Part shown: positions 51,216 through 59,374 of the stretch, piece after piece
Layout of the letters: each line of letters opens with the position of its first letter
How positions within the stretch are numbered: the stretch's first letter is position 1
From: Chryseobacterium sp. ISL-80
Lineage (GTDB): Bacteria > Bacillota > Bacilli > Bacillales > Cytobacillaceae
Direction: 5' to 3'
NCBI GenBank assembly: GCA_018613055.1
Contig: JAGGQZ010000029.1
Span: forward strand, 1 to 59,374
DNA length: 59,374 nt
Position numbers and translations under genes: made by a program
Notes under the pieces: model-generated
Told to the model about the DNA's origin: nothing
What the model saw: only the letters and a program-made list of their open reading frames with translations
Databases searched by the model: none

Positions 51216-51998
51216 TTACCATGTAATTAAAGACGCGACCCGTTCCGCAATGAGTCTGTATCCCTCTGCATTCGGATGGAATTTATCTGTATATAAATAG
51301 TCGTTCACACTCAACTGGAACAAGTCGAAGGTCGGCACATAAATCGCCTTCTGCTTCTCATCAAGAAGCTTGTTTGTATCGTAGTTCCAGTCACGGACAA
51401 TTTTCGTCGTTGCCGTTGAATCATTCAAATCAATGAATGGATTATACAACCCAATATGGAAAATGACTGCTGAATCATTCAAACTACGCAATTCTGTGAG
51501 GATGGAATCAAGATTTTTTAGATATCCTTCCTTCGCCTGGGTTATGTTCTGCTCATTCATCTCTAAAAACGTTTGTCCGCTCTGGAATAGATCATTACCG
51601 CCAATCGTAATCAGTATGTAATCTGCATCCTGGACTTTCCGCCGGATTTCGCCTTCTTTCAGCTGTTCCAGCAATTGATTTGAACGATAACCTTTGACTC
51701 CATAGTTATGTATCGAAATTTTCTCTTTTGATTTTTCTTCAAGCTCTTCGACAAGATAACCAATATACCCCTTGCCCGTGTCATCCCCGGTTCCCCGTGT
51801 CAGTGAATCTCCGAGGGCAACAATAACCTTGGCGTCTTTATTTGATGGTTTATCCTCAGCGGGCTTTGTCTGCTCAATGGCATCTGCTGCCCCTTTGCTG
51901 AAAAATTGGTTTTGAATTGTCCAGCCAAGACCAAACAACATCAAGACCAATGAAAACATTGAAAAAACAAGTGTTATTCCAACCGTATATTTTTTCAC
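51216..51998 (-). CDS. SGNH/GDSL hydrolase, membrane-anchored
   Basis: 260 aa. N-terminal anchor (VGITLVFSMFSLVLMLFGLG), a linker, then block I ALGDSLTRGTG (catalytic Ser), block III TIGGNDLF, and block V DKFHPNAEGY with catalytic Asp/His. An extracytoplasmic esterase/lipase or acyltransferase-like enzyme. First gene of an SGNH-ATPase-permease operon; the transporter may move its substrate or product (inference). GTG start with GAGGGATGG upstream. Confidence 0.9.
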   Translation of the reverse strand: MKKYTVGITLVFSMFSLVLMLFGLGWTIQNQFFSKGAADAIEQTKPAEDKPSNKDAKVIVALGDSLTRGTGDDTGKGYIGYLVEELEEKSKEKISIHNYGVKGYRSNQLLEQLKEGEIRRKVQDADYILITIGGNDLFQSGQTFLEMNEQNITQAKEGYLKNLDSILTELRSLNDSAVIFHIGLYNPFIDLNDSTATTKIVRDWNYDTNKLLDEKQKAIYVPTFDLFQLSVNDYLYTDKFHPNAEGYRLIAERVASLITW

Positions 51999-52116
51999 CT
52001 AACCATCCCTCGTTCCACTAATTGGTAAGCTTTATTTTATAATAATTTCTCCGTTAATAAAAATGATAATACTGTGGCAGATGTGCTGGCAGTTGATTTC
52101 TTCTCTTTTAAAAAGC

Positions 52117-52153
52117 AAAAAAGCGCGCAGCTTTTTATGCTGTACGCGCTTTT
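52117..52153 (-). terminator. Terminator of the cell-wall hydrolase gene
   Basis: Minus-strand stem AAAGCGCGTACAGC/GCTGCGCGCTTT with T-run, overlapping the end of the hydrolase gene. Confidence 0.88.
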
Positions 52154-52661
52154 AGATGGCAAATGCATGTTTTCCAATCGTTTTCACGACATCACGAGTG
52201 AAAATCCACTTGCTTGTTGCTGTTTCCGGATTATAGAAATAAAGGCAATCGATTTTATCTTCATTTTCCAGTGCATCTTCAACTGCTTTGATTGCTTCTT
52301 CATTTGCAGGTTTATTGATCGCACCATTTTGGACCGGCTGGAATGCGTTTCGCTGGTAAATGACTTCTTTTACGGTGTCAGGAAATTGTTCGTTCTCCAC
52401 TCGGTTCAGGACAACTTCCGCCACAGCCACCTTACCTTCATATGGCTCACCTTTTGCCTCCGCATGGACAAGGCGTGCAAGAAGCTTCACTTCCTCTTCC
52501 TTTATGAAACGTTTATCCGTGACCGCAGACTCCTTGACGACAACATCCACCTTTTTCGTTTTCAATGTATCCGCCTGATTGGTTTTTGTTGATTCAGCAT
52601 AAACTGTATATGAACCAATTACTAATGTAAGGATTGAAACCAGCATAAGAATTTTTTTCAT
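52152..52661 (-). CDS. SleB/CwlJ-type cell wall hydrolase, exported
   Basis: 169 aa. Signal peptide (KKILMLVSILTLVIGSYTVYA), then Hydrolase_2 domain: LLARLVHAEAKGEPYEGKVA with the catalytic Glu, VAEVVLNRVENEQFP, VIYQRNAFQPVQNGAIN, and CLYFYNPETATSKWIF. This family includes the spore cortex lytic enzymes SleB and CwlJ. No N-terminal peptidoglycan-binding domain. ATG 52661 after GGAGGTTT. Monocistronic. Confidence 0.9.
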   Translation of the reverse strand: MKKILMLVSILTLVIGSYTVYAESTKTNQADTLKTKKVDVVVKESAVTDKRFIKEEEVKLLARLVHAEAKGEPYEGKVAVAEVVLNRVENEQFPDTVKEVIYQRNAFQPVQNGAINKPANEEAIKAVEDALENEDKIDCLYFYNPETATSKWIFTRDVVKTIGKHAFAI

Positions 52662-52974
52662 TGTAAACCTCCTGTTTGGTTTATTAGACTGCACAGGCCC
52701 TATATTAGGCTAACAGGCTTACAATCATATCACACTAGTGAATCATTGGGTTAAACTTAAACTTATACCAAGAAGGGCAAAAACTGTATCTATTATTACG
52801 TAAAGATCCTCCCTCGTAACCTTTGTTACATTTTTTTAATGCTTGTATCCAATTTCCTATCTATTTCGTAAGTCTAAATAACTGTTTTTCCAAAAATTCA
52901 GAATAAATATTCTTTTCTCTCCGGCTCCATGTTAATATGTTTTGGAAACTATTAACATAGAGGAGGATGCTAGA

Positions 52975-54276
52975 ATGAAGAAGAAAAAAGCACTAGGTTA
53001 CATACTTACAAGCGGTTTGATCACTGTTTCTCTGCTAGGCACAACAGTTCCAAGTTTCGCAGACTCATCTACAACACCAAACGGTCCATGGGTTCAGGAT
53101 GAACAGAATCTTTCTTTTGAAAGCCTTATGTCGAATGAGCAACTGGAAAAAAAACTAATACAGATTGAAAAAAGCTCCCATGGCAGAATGGTCCTTGAGC
53201 AGTTCGGTACGTCTAATGATGGCTATCCGTTATACGTCAGCAAATTCGGTGACAATGATCCGAACAAACAGCGGGTATTAATTTATACACAGATCCATGG
53301 CAATGAAACACTCGGAACAGAGGCAGCTGTTGAATTAATGCAAAAGCTGGCGGCTGGCGGCCAAGAAGCGGATAAAATTTTGGATAAAGTCAGCGTCTGG
53401 TTTGTGCCGCGTATCAATCCGGACGGTACTGCCAATCTGTATGAAGGCAAGCCGTTTCCAACTCGATACTCCCATCAAACATGGAACCCAGAGGAACTTG
53501 GCCTCCCTTCCGGAACGAAAGCCCCGTGGTATTATAATGCAGAAGGAAGCGAACGAGGACAAAATAATGATGGAAAAGTTGTCTATGGAATTCCGGGCTT
53601 TGACCTGAACCGGGATTTTCATCCAGACTATGATTTTGACGTAAGTGAAGAAATCAGCAAGGATGCGGCCAAAGTAGCAAGTATTTTAAATGAAAGAGGG
53701 ACAAACAATGGTGCTCAGGCATCGCTAGTCTTCTCTCCAGAAACACGCGCACTGACAAAACTGGTTAAGGAACTGAATCCGGACGTGGCCATCGACCTGC
53801 ATCACCGCGGATTCAATCGCCTGTCTGAAGATGACAGCCGTTCCGTGTCCATACAGCTGCTTGCGCAATTCACGACCAAGCCATACACAGATCCTTTCAG
53901 TGAGAAAACTTATGACCTGGACCCTGAAGTATTGGCATTAAGCAAAAAAGTTAATGCAGTGGCATATGAATCTTTGCAAAGAGGAAATTCCTCTTACGGA
54001 GCCATTCAAAAATACCCTACGGTCAATTATCCGGGATCGGGTCTAGGCGCCATCCAACTGAATGGTACAGCAACAATGCTAATTGAAATTAAAGGACAAA
54101 CCCAGACACTTGGCCAAAAACAAAACGGGATGTTAAAGGAAACGGCAAAGGTTCCAGTGATGGCCGTGTTGAACAGCATAGCTGATGGCACTGTTGAAAA
54201 CGCAGATCCTGCTGTCTATGATGCGATCCCAGAATATGCGCTTCCGGTAAGTCCTGGCGGCGGGCACGACCATTAA
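52975..54276 (+). CDS. Secreted M14 zinc carboxypeptidase
   Basis: 433 aa. Signal peptide (KKKKALGYILTSGLITVSLL, cut after SFA). Zinc ligands HGNETLG and, later, DLHHRGF; substrate residues PRINPDGT and DLNRDFHPDYD; catalytic Glu in LIEIKGQTQ. Long insertions relative to basic M14 enzymes. The tail GGGHDH is unusual. Extracellular peptidase, substrate unknown. ATG 52975 follows AGGAGGATG. Monocistronic with a strong terminator. Confidence 0.92.
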   Translation: MKKKKALGYILTSGLITVSLLGTTVPSFADSSTTPNGPWVQDEQNLSFESLMSNEQLEKKLIQIEKSSHGRMVLEQFGTSNDGYPLYVSKFGDNDPNKQRVLIYTQIHGNETLGTEAAVELMQKLAAGGQEADKILDKVSVWFVPRINPDGTANLYEGKPFPTRYSHQTWNPEELGLPSGTKAPWYYNAEGSERGQNNDGKVVYGIPGFDLNRDFHPDYDFDVSEEISKDAAKVASILNERGTNNGAQASLVFSPETRALTKLVKELNPDVAIDLHHRGFNRLSEDDSRSVSIQLLAQFTTKPYTDPFSEKTYDLDPEVLALSKKVNAVAYESLQRGNSSYGAIQKYPTVNYPGSGLGAIQLNGTATMLIEIKGQTQTLGQKQNGMLKETAKVPVMAVLNSIADGTVENADPAVYDAIPEYALPVSPGGGHDH

Positions 54277-54280
54277 GCAC

Positions 54281-54319
54281 AGAAACACCGCACGTGAGTC
54301 CCTCCGTGCGGTGTTTCTA
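54281..54319. terminator. Bidirectional terminator
   Basis: Perfect 13-bp stem GAAACACCGCACG/CGTGCGGTGTTTC between the M14 gene and the convergent 120-aa gene. Confidence 0.92.
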
Positions 54320-54679
54320 TTTTGGTTGATGTTCATGTCTAAACCACTTTAGACCATTTTTCAAGGTATGCAGGCGAGCAGTCAAAATAAATAGATCATC
54401 AGAGTTATTTTCAACATAGTGTTCAATAATACTGAATCCTTTTCTGAACCTGTCGACCAGCAATAACGTGTATTTTTCATCCCATTCAAACGTATTAATC
54501 CTTTTCAGCTCAGAAGCCAGTGACTGAAATTTATACTCTTCTACCCACGACCTGACCTGATACAATTTATCGTGATTCAAAATCAATCCCGATTTCTCCC
54601 GAAAGCATTTTTGAACAAAGTCGGAAAAACCCCTGATATGATCAGCCAATAGATTGGCTTTTTGCATTTCAAAATTCAA
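54317..54679 (-). CDS. Hypothetical helical protein, 120 aa
   Basis: Soluble, all-helical and basic/acidic mixed protein (EMQKANLLADHIRGFSDFVQ, FQSLASELKRINTFEWDEKY). TTG 54679 lies 8 bases after GGGAGG; the frame to 54721 lacks a ribosome site. The family is not recognised. Convergent with the M14 gene. Confidence 0.6.
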   Translation of the reverse strand: MNFEMQKANLLADHIRGFSDFVQKCFREKSGLILNHDKLYQVRSWVEEYKFQSLASELKRINTFEWDEKYTLLLVDRFRKGFSIIEHYVENNSDDLFILTARLHTLKNGLKWFRHEHQPK

Positions 54680-54819
54680 GTTCCTCCCCTCCCTCAAATC
54701 AAAATATGCTTTATGCCGCAAATTTATACAAATCTAGGAAAATAGTCTGTTTTTATAAGGCCGAACTTGATTTATAATTATGCGTATTGTTGTATTTTTA
54801 TATAAAAGGAGGAAATTCT

Positions 54820-55782
54820 ATGAAGAAATCGATTTGGTCCATTCTAGCTGCTTTTGTTCTGTTACTCTCTGCCTCAGGAAGTGCCTGGGCGTATGCCCCG
54901 TCTGTCGTACATAAACCTGGAGCACTCGCCTATGAACATACTAAGTATTTATCTGAAGAAATAGGCAGCCGAGTGACTGGTACCGAGGGAGAAAGTTTGG
55001 CAAAAGAATATATTAAGAAACAATTTGAAGAGATGGGTTACAACCCAGATGTGCAGGAGTTTTCTTTTACAAAAAGAGGTACAACACTCTCTTCCTCAAA
55101 TGTGATTGCATACAAAAAAGGTAAATCTTCTAAACAAATTATCGTTGGGGCTCATTCTGATTCAGTCAAAACTGGCAAAGGTGCAGATGATAACGCATCT
55201 GGAGTTGGAGTGATGCTTGAAGCAGCACACGTCCTGCAAAAGGTATCCACTCCATATTCCATCGTCTTTATCGCTTTCGGAGCTGAGGAAGGCGGTTTGA
55301 ATGGTTCGAATTTTTATGCAAGCCAGATGACAGCAGCCGAAATTAACAATACAGTAGGAATGATCAATCTCGATAGTCTTGCCGTTGGCGACAAAATGTA
55401 TGTTCACGGCGGTGCAGGTGATGCAGGCTTCATCCGGGAACAGGCTTTGAACATTGCAGAAAAGAAAAAGCTTGATATCGGAATAAATCCAGGACTGAAT
55501 GAACATTATCCAGCTGGAACAACAGGCGACTGGAGCGACCACGCACCGTTTAATGAGCTTGGCATCCCATTTGCTTACTTAGAATCTACTAATTGGGAAA
55601 TTGGCGATTTGGACGGATATGAGCAAACCCTGGAATATGGCGGTGTCTGGCACACAGAAAACGATACACTCGCATTCATTGAAACCGCCTACCCAGGCAG
55701 AATCCAGGAACGACTTTCCAGCTACAGCCAGGTCCTGACAGAATTACTGAAGCATTTTAATAAAACAAGCACATCTAAATAG
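54820..55782 (+). CDS. Secreted M28 aminopeptidase
   Basis: 320 aa. Signal peptide cut after SAWA. M28 metal and catalytic residues: GAHSDSV (His), ADDNASGVGVM (bridging Asp), GAEEGGLNGS (catalytic Glu-Glu), MINLDSLAVGD (Asp), and VWHTENDT (His). Start ATG 54820 with AAAAGGAGG. A secreted leucyl/peptide aminopeptidase, usual length for the family. Monocistronic. Confidence 0.94.
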   Translation: MKKSIWSILAAFVLLLSASGSAWAYAPSVVHKPGALAYEHTKYLSEEIGSRVTGTEGESLAKEYIKKQFEEMGYNPDVQEFSFTKRGTTLSSSNVIAYKKGKSSKQIIVGAHSDSVKTGKGADDNASGVGVMLEAAHVLQKVSTPYSIVFIAFGAEEGGLNGSNFYASQMTAAEINNTVGMINLDSLAVGDKMYVHGGAGDAGFIREQALNIAEKKKLDIGINPGLNEHYPAGTTGDWSDHAPFNELGIPFAYLESTNWEIGDLDGYEQTLEYGGVWHTENDTLAFIETAYPGRIQERLSSYSQVLTELLKHFNKTSTSK

Positions 55783-55852
55783 GATAAGAAAACCGCTCAG
55801 GCAATGTCCTAAACCGTTCCGTTTTACGGTGGATGATCTTATAAATGACAAT

Positions 55853-55896
55853 GAAAATGGCGTGTAAACTGATATCAGTTTTGACACGCCATTTTT
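55853..55896. terminator. Bidirectional terminator
   Basis: Long imperfect stem AAATGGCGTGTAAAACTG/CAGTTTTGACACGCCATTT with T-run, after the M28 gene. Confidence 0.85.
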
Positions 55897-55994
55897 CTGA
55901 TTTTTTGTATTTTCGGTCCTAAAATAAATGTTCCTATTCGACATAAGCAACCGTTCGTTAAATAAGAAAGTAGCTAGAGATTGGCTTCTTCCCT

Positions 55995-56678
55995 CTAAAG
56001 TTTATATTTTTCAAAAGTTTTATTTGGTGAAAGACCTACCGATTCATCAGGCACATAACATTCTTTATCATGATAAGGCATTTCTAACGTTTCCCATTCA
56101 AAATCATCTTCAACACATTTAATAAATAAATCATATCCCTCGCCATCAGAAGGCATTAAACCTAATCTTGTTTCTTCATGCCTTAAGGCCACTTCAATTG
56201 CATCTTTTAATTCCAATAAAGCTGTTCGATTGGCAATAAGATAAGCGTTACTGTGCCACATTTGTTGACCAAAAATATGACATATAGGCATAGGTTCATC
56301 CTCATCATAGAAACTATTGTTATATACATGGTTTATATGTTTGAATACCTCTTCAGGACTATCTACATCTAAATAAACGTCCATGCCACATTCCGAATAT
56401 CGTTGTCCTCCGCCCCAAAACTGCGAAACAAAGTCCTCACGTATATCATTGTTTTCCACAAACAAATATCTTTCCAAGTCATCTTCTAAATCCTCGAAAT
56501 AGTAACTGTGAATTTGTTTTTCATCCCTTATATAAATAAAATGATAAAGATTACTTACCACTTTTTTAGTTTTCAACAATTCAAAGTTATATTTCTTTGC
56601 CTTTTTAGGCTTTAATACTCCATTGACAAAAGGTGTCCCTGGAATATAAATAGCTGTAAATAACTTTTCATTAGCCAT
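55995..56678 (-). CDS. Hypothetical protein, 227 aa
   Basis: Soluble, acidic and aromatic-rich; mixed alpha/beta. Pieces like EEVFKHINHVYNNSFYDEDE and LIANRTALLELKDAIEVALR do not match a family I know; the composition is similar to small immunity-type proteins of Firmicutes toxin systems, but no toxin is beside it. More AT-rich than its left-hand neighbours. ATG with AAGAGGTGATTAAAA upstream. Left edge of the 3.5-kb accessory block. Confidence 0.65.
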   Translation of the reverse strand: MANEKLFTAIYIPGTPFVNGVLKPKKAKKYNFELLKTKKVVSNLYHFIYIRDEKQIHSYYFEDLEDDLERYLFVENNDIREDFVSQFWGGGQRYSECGMDVYLDVDSPEEVFKHINHVYNNSFYDEDEPMPICHIFGQQMWHSNAYLIANRTALLELKDAIEVALRHEETRLGLMPSDGEGYDLFIKCVEDDFEWETLEMPYHDKECYVPDESVGLSPNKTFEKYKL

Positions 56679-56748
56679 TTTTTAATCACCTCTTAACATC
56701 TTATTATACCTTCATATCCTGAAGTAATCTGTTTCGTTTAATCAATAA

Positions 56749-56801
56749 GGATTACAACAAAAAATGGCGGCTAATCCTTCCTGGATCAACGCACCCTTAG
56801 T
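56749..56801. repeat. Terminator-shaped dispersed repeat, copy A
   Basis: ATTACAACAAAAAATGGCGG then CTAATCC, TTCCT loop, GGATCAACGCACC. On the minus strand this is a hairpin followed by a T-run. It lies in a divergent 260-bp promoter region, where a minus-strand terminator has no gene to end. Confidence 0.75.
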
Positions 56802-56938
56802 TTAAGTACATTTCTACACCTACCACCTTATTTCACTAACTGCCCCGTTTGTAAAATCACCCTAATTTTACTGTATACCTAATTTTTATTAACATAAAAT
56901 ACTACCAGAAATACAAGAGAAAAGTTGGAGGGATTTCT

Positions 56939-57928
56939 TTGAGCATTTTTGGTAAAACAAAACCAGATAAGTTAACAGCTGCGGAAGTATCCGCTCTTTG
57001 GCTTCAATATATGGGTGATAGTATGGCTATATGTGTTTACAAATATTTTAATAACATTGTGGAAAACAAAGAGATAAAACCCATTTTGGAATTCGCATTA
57101 GAGTTAGCAGGGAGCCATATTAAAAAAATCACTGAATTTTTAAGTAGTGCTAATTTCCAAATTCCGATCGGATTTTCCGAAAGTGACGTAAACATTAATG
57201 CTCCTCGTCTGTTTTCTGATCAATTTTTACTCTTTTACTCCTATATTATGACCATACATGGATTATCCGCTTATAGTTTAGCAATTACTAATTCGGAGAG
57301 ACGAGACATTCAAAATTACTTTTTTGAATGTACGGTAACATCTAATGAATTATTCCAAAAAATAATGGAATTAGCTAGAAAACAGCCAAAATATAAAAGT
57401 ATCCCTTCCATTCCTTCGCCTCATGGTAATAAGTTTATGGAATCACCCCGCTTCATTTCTAATTTGGTTGGTGACAAAAGACCATTAAATAGTTCGGAAA
57501 TCAGTACTCTTTTCTTTAATTCAACGAAAACCGGATTTATCAGATCGTTAAGTTTAGGTTTTAGTCAGGTAGCGGTGCGTGACGACGTTCGTAATTTTAT
57601 GTTGAAAAACGTTAAATTAGCAGGAAAAGATGCTGAAAGTTTTGATGCTATCTTGCAACAAGATCATTTGCCAATCCCTGAGAAATGGGATAATGAAATA
57701 ACAGATTCTACTGTTAGTCCATTTTCTGATAAGTTGATCATGTTTCACGCAGGTTTTTTAGTAAATGCAGCCCTTTCATACTACGGTGCATCACTAGGTT
57801 CCAGCTTCAGATCGGATATAATTTTAAACTATTCTAAAGTATTTACCCATGCTATGGAAGCTGGTGCTTTTTCTTACAATATTATGGTTAAACATGGATG
57901 GTTAGAGGAACTACCTGAGTCACATTGA
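56939..57928 (+). CDS. DUF3231 protein
   Basis: 329 aa, two repeated halves of a four-helix, ferritin-like DUF3231 domain (about residues 8-160 and 185-325; EVSALWLQYMGDSMAICVYK and SEISTLFFNSTKTGFIRSLS align). Family members are found in spore-forming Bacillus; function unknown. TTG 56939 follows TGGAGGG. Lower GC than upstream genes. Flanked by repeat copies A and B. Confidence 0.88.
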   Translation: MSIFGKTKPDKLTAAEVSALWLQYMGDSMAICVYKYFNNIVENKEIKPILEFALELAGSHIKKITEFLSSANFQIPIGFSESDVNINAPRLFSDQFLLFYSYIMTIHGLSAYSLAITNSERRDIQNYFFECTVTSNELFQKIMELARKQPKYKSIPSIPSPHGNKFMESPRFISNLVGDKRPLNSSEISTLFFNSTKTGFIRSLSLGFSQVAVRDDVRNFMLKNVKLAGKDAESFDAILQQDHLPIPEKWDNEITDSTVSPFSDKLIMFHAGFLVNAALSYYGASLGSSFRSDIILNYSKVFTHAMEAGAFSYNIMVKHGWLEELPESH

Positions 57929-58042
57929 AAAAATAACTGTGGTATGGGGCGTTGTACTATTGTATAACCGCCCTGTTATTTTTTCTTTAATCAGGAAAAA
58001 AACGACCTGTTTTCTTCAACTTACCTGAACCTTTAGCTCATT

Positions 58043-58095
58043 AGGAATTCAACAAAAAGGCGCATTAACCCTTCTTCGATCAAAGCACCCGTATG
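58043..58095. repeat. Terminator-shaped dispersed repeat, copy B
   Basis: AGGAATTCAACAAAAAGGCG then CATTAACC, TTCTT loop, CGATCAAAGCACCC. It shares with copy A the downstream sequence GTTTAAGT, so homology extends beyond the hairpin. Between the convergent DUF3231 and kinase genes. Confidence 0.75.
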
Positions 58096-58196
58096 TTTAA
58101 GTGTATAACTTAACAAAGATAAATTGATATTAACGTATATACATAAAAACTCCCAGAGCAATAGGTACTCTATGCACAAGAATCATTCAACTCTTG

Positions 58197-58694
58197 TTAT
58201 TCTTTTCCGCTAAACTCTAAAATATTTAAACCCTCAGATGCCTGTGGTGCTTCAAAAAAACTTGTAACTTGAATAAACACCGCTTCAGTGTCAAAAGCTG
58301 CTCTTTCAGGTTGTTCATTACGCCTTTGTGCAATTTGACGTAAGCATTGCTCGTTATTAAGATTAAGGAAAATTAGTTGATGGCTTGCATTTACCTCTGA
58401 AGCGATAGCCAACAACCACTTTCGCTGTTTTTGAGTATTACCTGGAAAATCCATCACGACATCTGTTCCAACACTTAATATGTTTTGGACATGCTTTTTC
58501 ACCAACGGTTTGATCTGAATTGAGAATTTGAGATAGTCATCAAATGATGTAATCAAATTGGGATAAAGAGATGCAAGCCATTCATCTTCAGATAACAGTA
58601 CCGCCTGTTTATCTATCGATAATTGTTTTGATTTAGTTGATTTTCCAGCTCCCATTTTTCCACAGAAAAAGTATAGTGTCCCCAATTGTTTCAT
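58197..58694 (-). CDS. P-loop kinase-like ATPase (AAA_33/zeta-toxin-like fold)
   Basis: 165 aa. Walker A FFCGKMGAGKSTKSKQL at the N-terminus, an acidic LLSEDEWLASLYP, DVVMDFPGNTQKQRKWLL (Walker B-like), and an LID-type Arg pair QRRNEQPERAAF. Resembles small nucleotide/antibiotic kinases and phosphotransferases of the AAA_33 group. No antitoxin gene is adjacent, so a zeta toxin role is not supported. ATG with GGGGGGTT. Confidence 0.82.
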   Translation of the reverse strand: MKQLGTLYFFCGKMGAGKSTKSKQLSIDKQAVLLSEDEWLASLYPNLITSFDDYLKFSIQIKPLVKKHVQNILSVGTDVVMDFPGNTQKQRKWLLAIASEVNASHQLIFLNLNNEQCLRQIAQRRNEQPERAAFDTEAVFIQVTSFFEAPQASEGLNILEFSGKE

Positions 58695-58812
58695 TTTTTT
58701 AACCCCCCACTCCTATTTTAGTTTAAACTTTATACTTCGTTGGTTAAGATATAATTTACTTTTCACATCAATTTTACCTATTCCTTCTTTAACAAACCTG
58801 CTTCTTATGTTT

Positions 58813-58866
58813 AATAAGGAATTCAACAAAAAAGGCGGTTAATCCTTCTTGGATCAACTCGCCTGA
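58813..58866. repeat. Terminator-shaped dispersed repeat, copy C
   Basis: AAGGAATTCAACAAAAAAGG, then CGGTTAATCC, TTCTT loop, GGATCAACTCGCC: the best hairpin of the four. On the minus strand it ends the ABM gene with a T6 tail. Confidence 0.8.
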
Positions 58867-58884
58867 TAGCCCAATATTAATTAG

Positions 58885-59190
58885 TTATATACCCTTCCCA
58901 CCTCTTGTTTTTAGAGTGCTGATTCTCTCCATTCCAACTATGATTGGTTTTGCACGCTTTATTAAAGTTTGTGTAGCTTCAAGGGTTAAAGAGGCTTGAT
59001 GAGAATTTTCATTGCTCCATACTTCATAAACATAAACAGAATTTGGTTCACTTTCAGAAATATTAACAAGATATATCTCGCATTCATCTAGATTCTTCAT
59101 TGATTCTGCTGCTTCCAACAAAATATCTACCATTGTGTCACGTTCGCCTTCTTGTACCGTAAACCTACCAAACAAACTGAATTTACTCAT
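58885..59190 (-). CDS. ABM-domain (antibiotic biosynthesis monooxygenase-like) protein
   Basis: 101 aa, single dimeric alpha/beta-barrel domain: FGRFTVQEGERDTMVDILLE, CEIYLVNISESEPNSVYVYE and VWSNENSHQASL. YgiN-like quinol monooxygenase or heme-degrading relatives share this fold; activity unknown. ATG with AAGGAGGATCATA. Followed by repeat copy C, which serves as its terminator. Confidence 0.88.
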   Translation of the reverse strand: MSKFSLFGRFTVQEGERDTMVDILLEAAESMKNLDECEIYLVNISESEPNSVYVYEVWSNENSHQASLTLEATQTLIKRAKPIIVGMERISTLKTRGGKGI

Positions 59191-59314
59191 TATGATCCTC
59201 CTTAATTTTGGTGACCTGTTAATTGTTTCTACCTCACGTCTCCGTTATCCTGTTATTTCCATTAATAAAATAACAATAAAGGTTCTTTAACTAAAATGCA
59301 TCTTTAGTTTAGTA

Positions 59315-59367
59315 TGGGATTCAACAAAAAAGCCCGCTAATCCTTCCTGAATCAAACCAGCTAATAG
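59315..59367. repeat. Terminator-shaped dispersed repeat, copy D
   Basis: GGGATTCAACAAAAAAGCCC, then GCTAATCC, TTCCT loop, GAATCAAACCAGC. Same orientation as copies A to C. It probably terminates a minus-strand gene to the right of the window. Confidence 0.7.
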
Positions 59368-59374
59368 GAGTCAA

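Noticed and set aside
58197-58694. Zeta-type toxin of a toxin-antitoxin pair
   Set aside because: No epsilon-like or other small antitoxin gene is adjacent; the neighbours are an ABM protein and DUF3231.

Overview
The window looks like chromosomal DNA of a spore-forming, low-GC Bacillaceae (Bacillus/Mesobacillus-like). Support comes from gene sets whose order I recognise from Bacillus subtilis (yoaS-yozG-yoaT, a yfjB/C/D-like cluster, yuxK, a SipS/T-type signal peptidase), a SAM-I riboswitch, a Bacillus-type LexA box, spore lytic enzymes (a YaaH/SleL-like LysM-GH18 protein and a SleB/CwlJ-like hydrolase), strong AGGAGG-type ribosome sites and frequent TTG/GTG starts. No rRNA, tRNA, CRISPR, transposase or prophage was seen.

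Layout. 1-416 is an exact 52-bp tandem array. 0.5-6.3 kb: an ECF sigma/PadR/HAAS-FtsW operon, an RsbR-like STAS protein, the 3' remnant of an SDR gene, signal peptidase I, a glutaredoxin whose first active-site Cys codon is TGA (possible selenoprotein) and YnfA. 6.3-15.8 kb: ATPase, patatin, nucleotidyltransferase, TerC, an exact 53-bp array, a PD40 membrane protein, TatA, a DUF2202 ferritin-like protein and a LigB-type protein. 15.8-28.8 kb: a frameshifted small membrane gene, yoaS-yozG-yoaT, an ABM-Nudix fusion, EamA, a DUF3238 protein, YuxK, an SQR-like oxidoreductase, a YqcI/YcgG protein, isochorismatase, a VWA lipoprotein, DUF2785, a pentapeptide protein and two very small membrane proteins. 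28.9-34.0 kb: a SAM-riboswitch operon (LLM monooxygenase plus RimK-like ligase), an aminotransferase and YjiH. 34.1-40.1 kb: an ECF sigma/second-ClpP pair, a yfj-like (type VII secretion-like) operon and EamA. 40.2-43.9 kb: an unusual molybdopterin oxidoreductase operon followed by a 51-52-bp array. 43.9-55.8 kb: isochorismatase, RpiA, SOS-controlled YolD, an ImmA/IrrE-like protease, spore and cell-wall enzymes, an ABC exporter with an SGNH hydrolase, and M14 and M28 peptidases. 56-59.4 kb is an AT-rich accessory block of miscellaneous genes separated by four copies of a dispersed terminator-shaped repeat.

The two signals I rank highest are (i) the glutaredoxin with an in-frame TGA at the U-P-Y-C position, with a SECIS-like hairpin at a suitable distance, and (ii) five unrelated intergenic tandem arrays. 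The three long ones have 51-53 bp periods and carry inverted half-sites. The two short ones have 20 and 21 bp periods. All are close to whole numbers of DNA helical turns.
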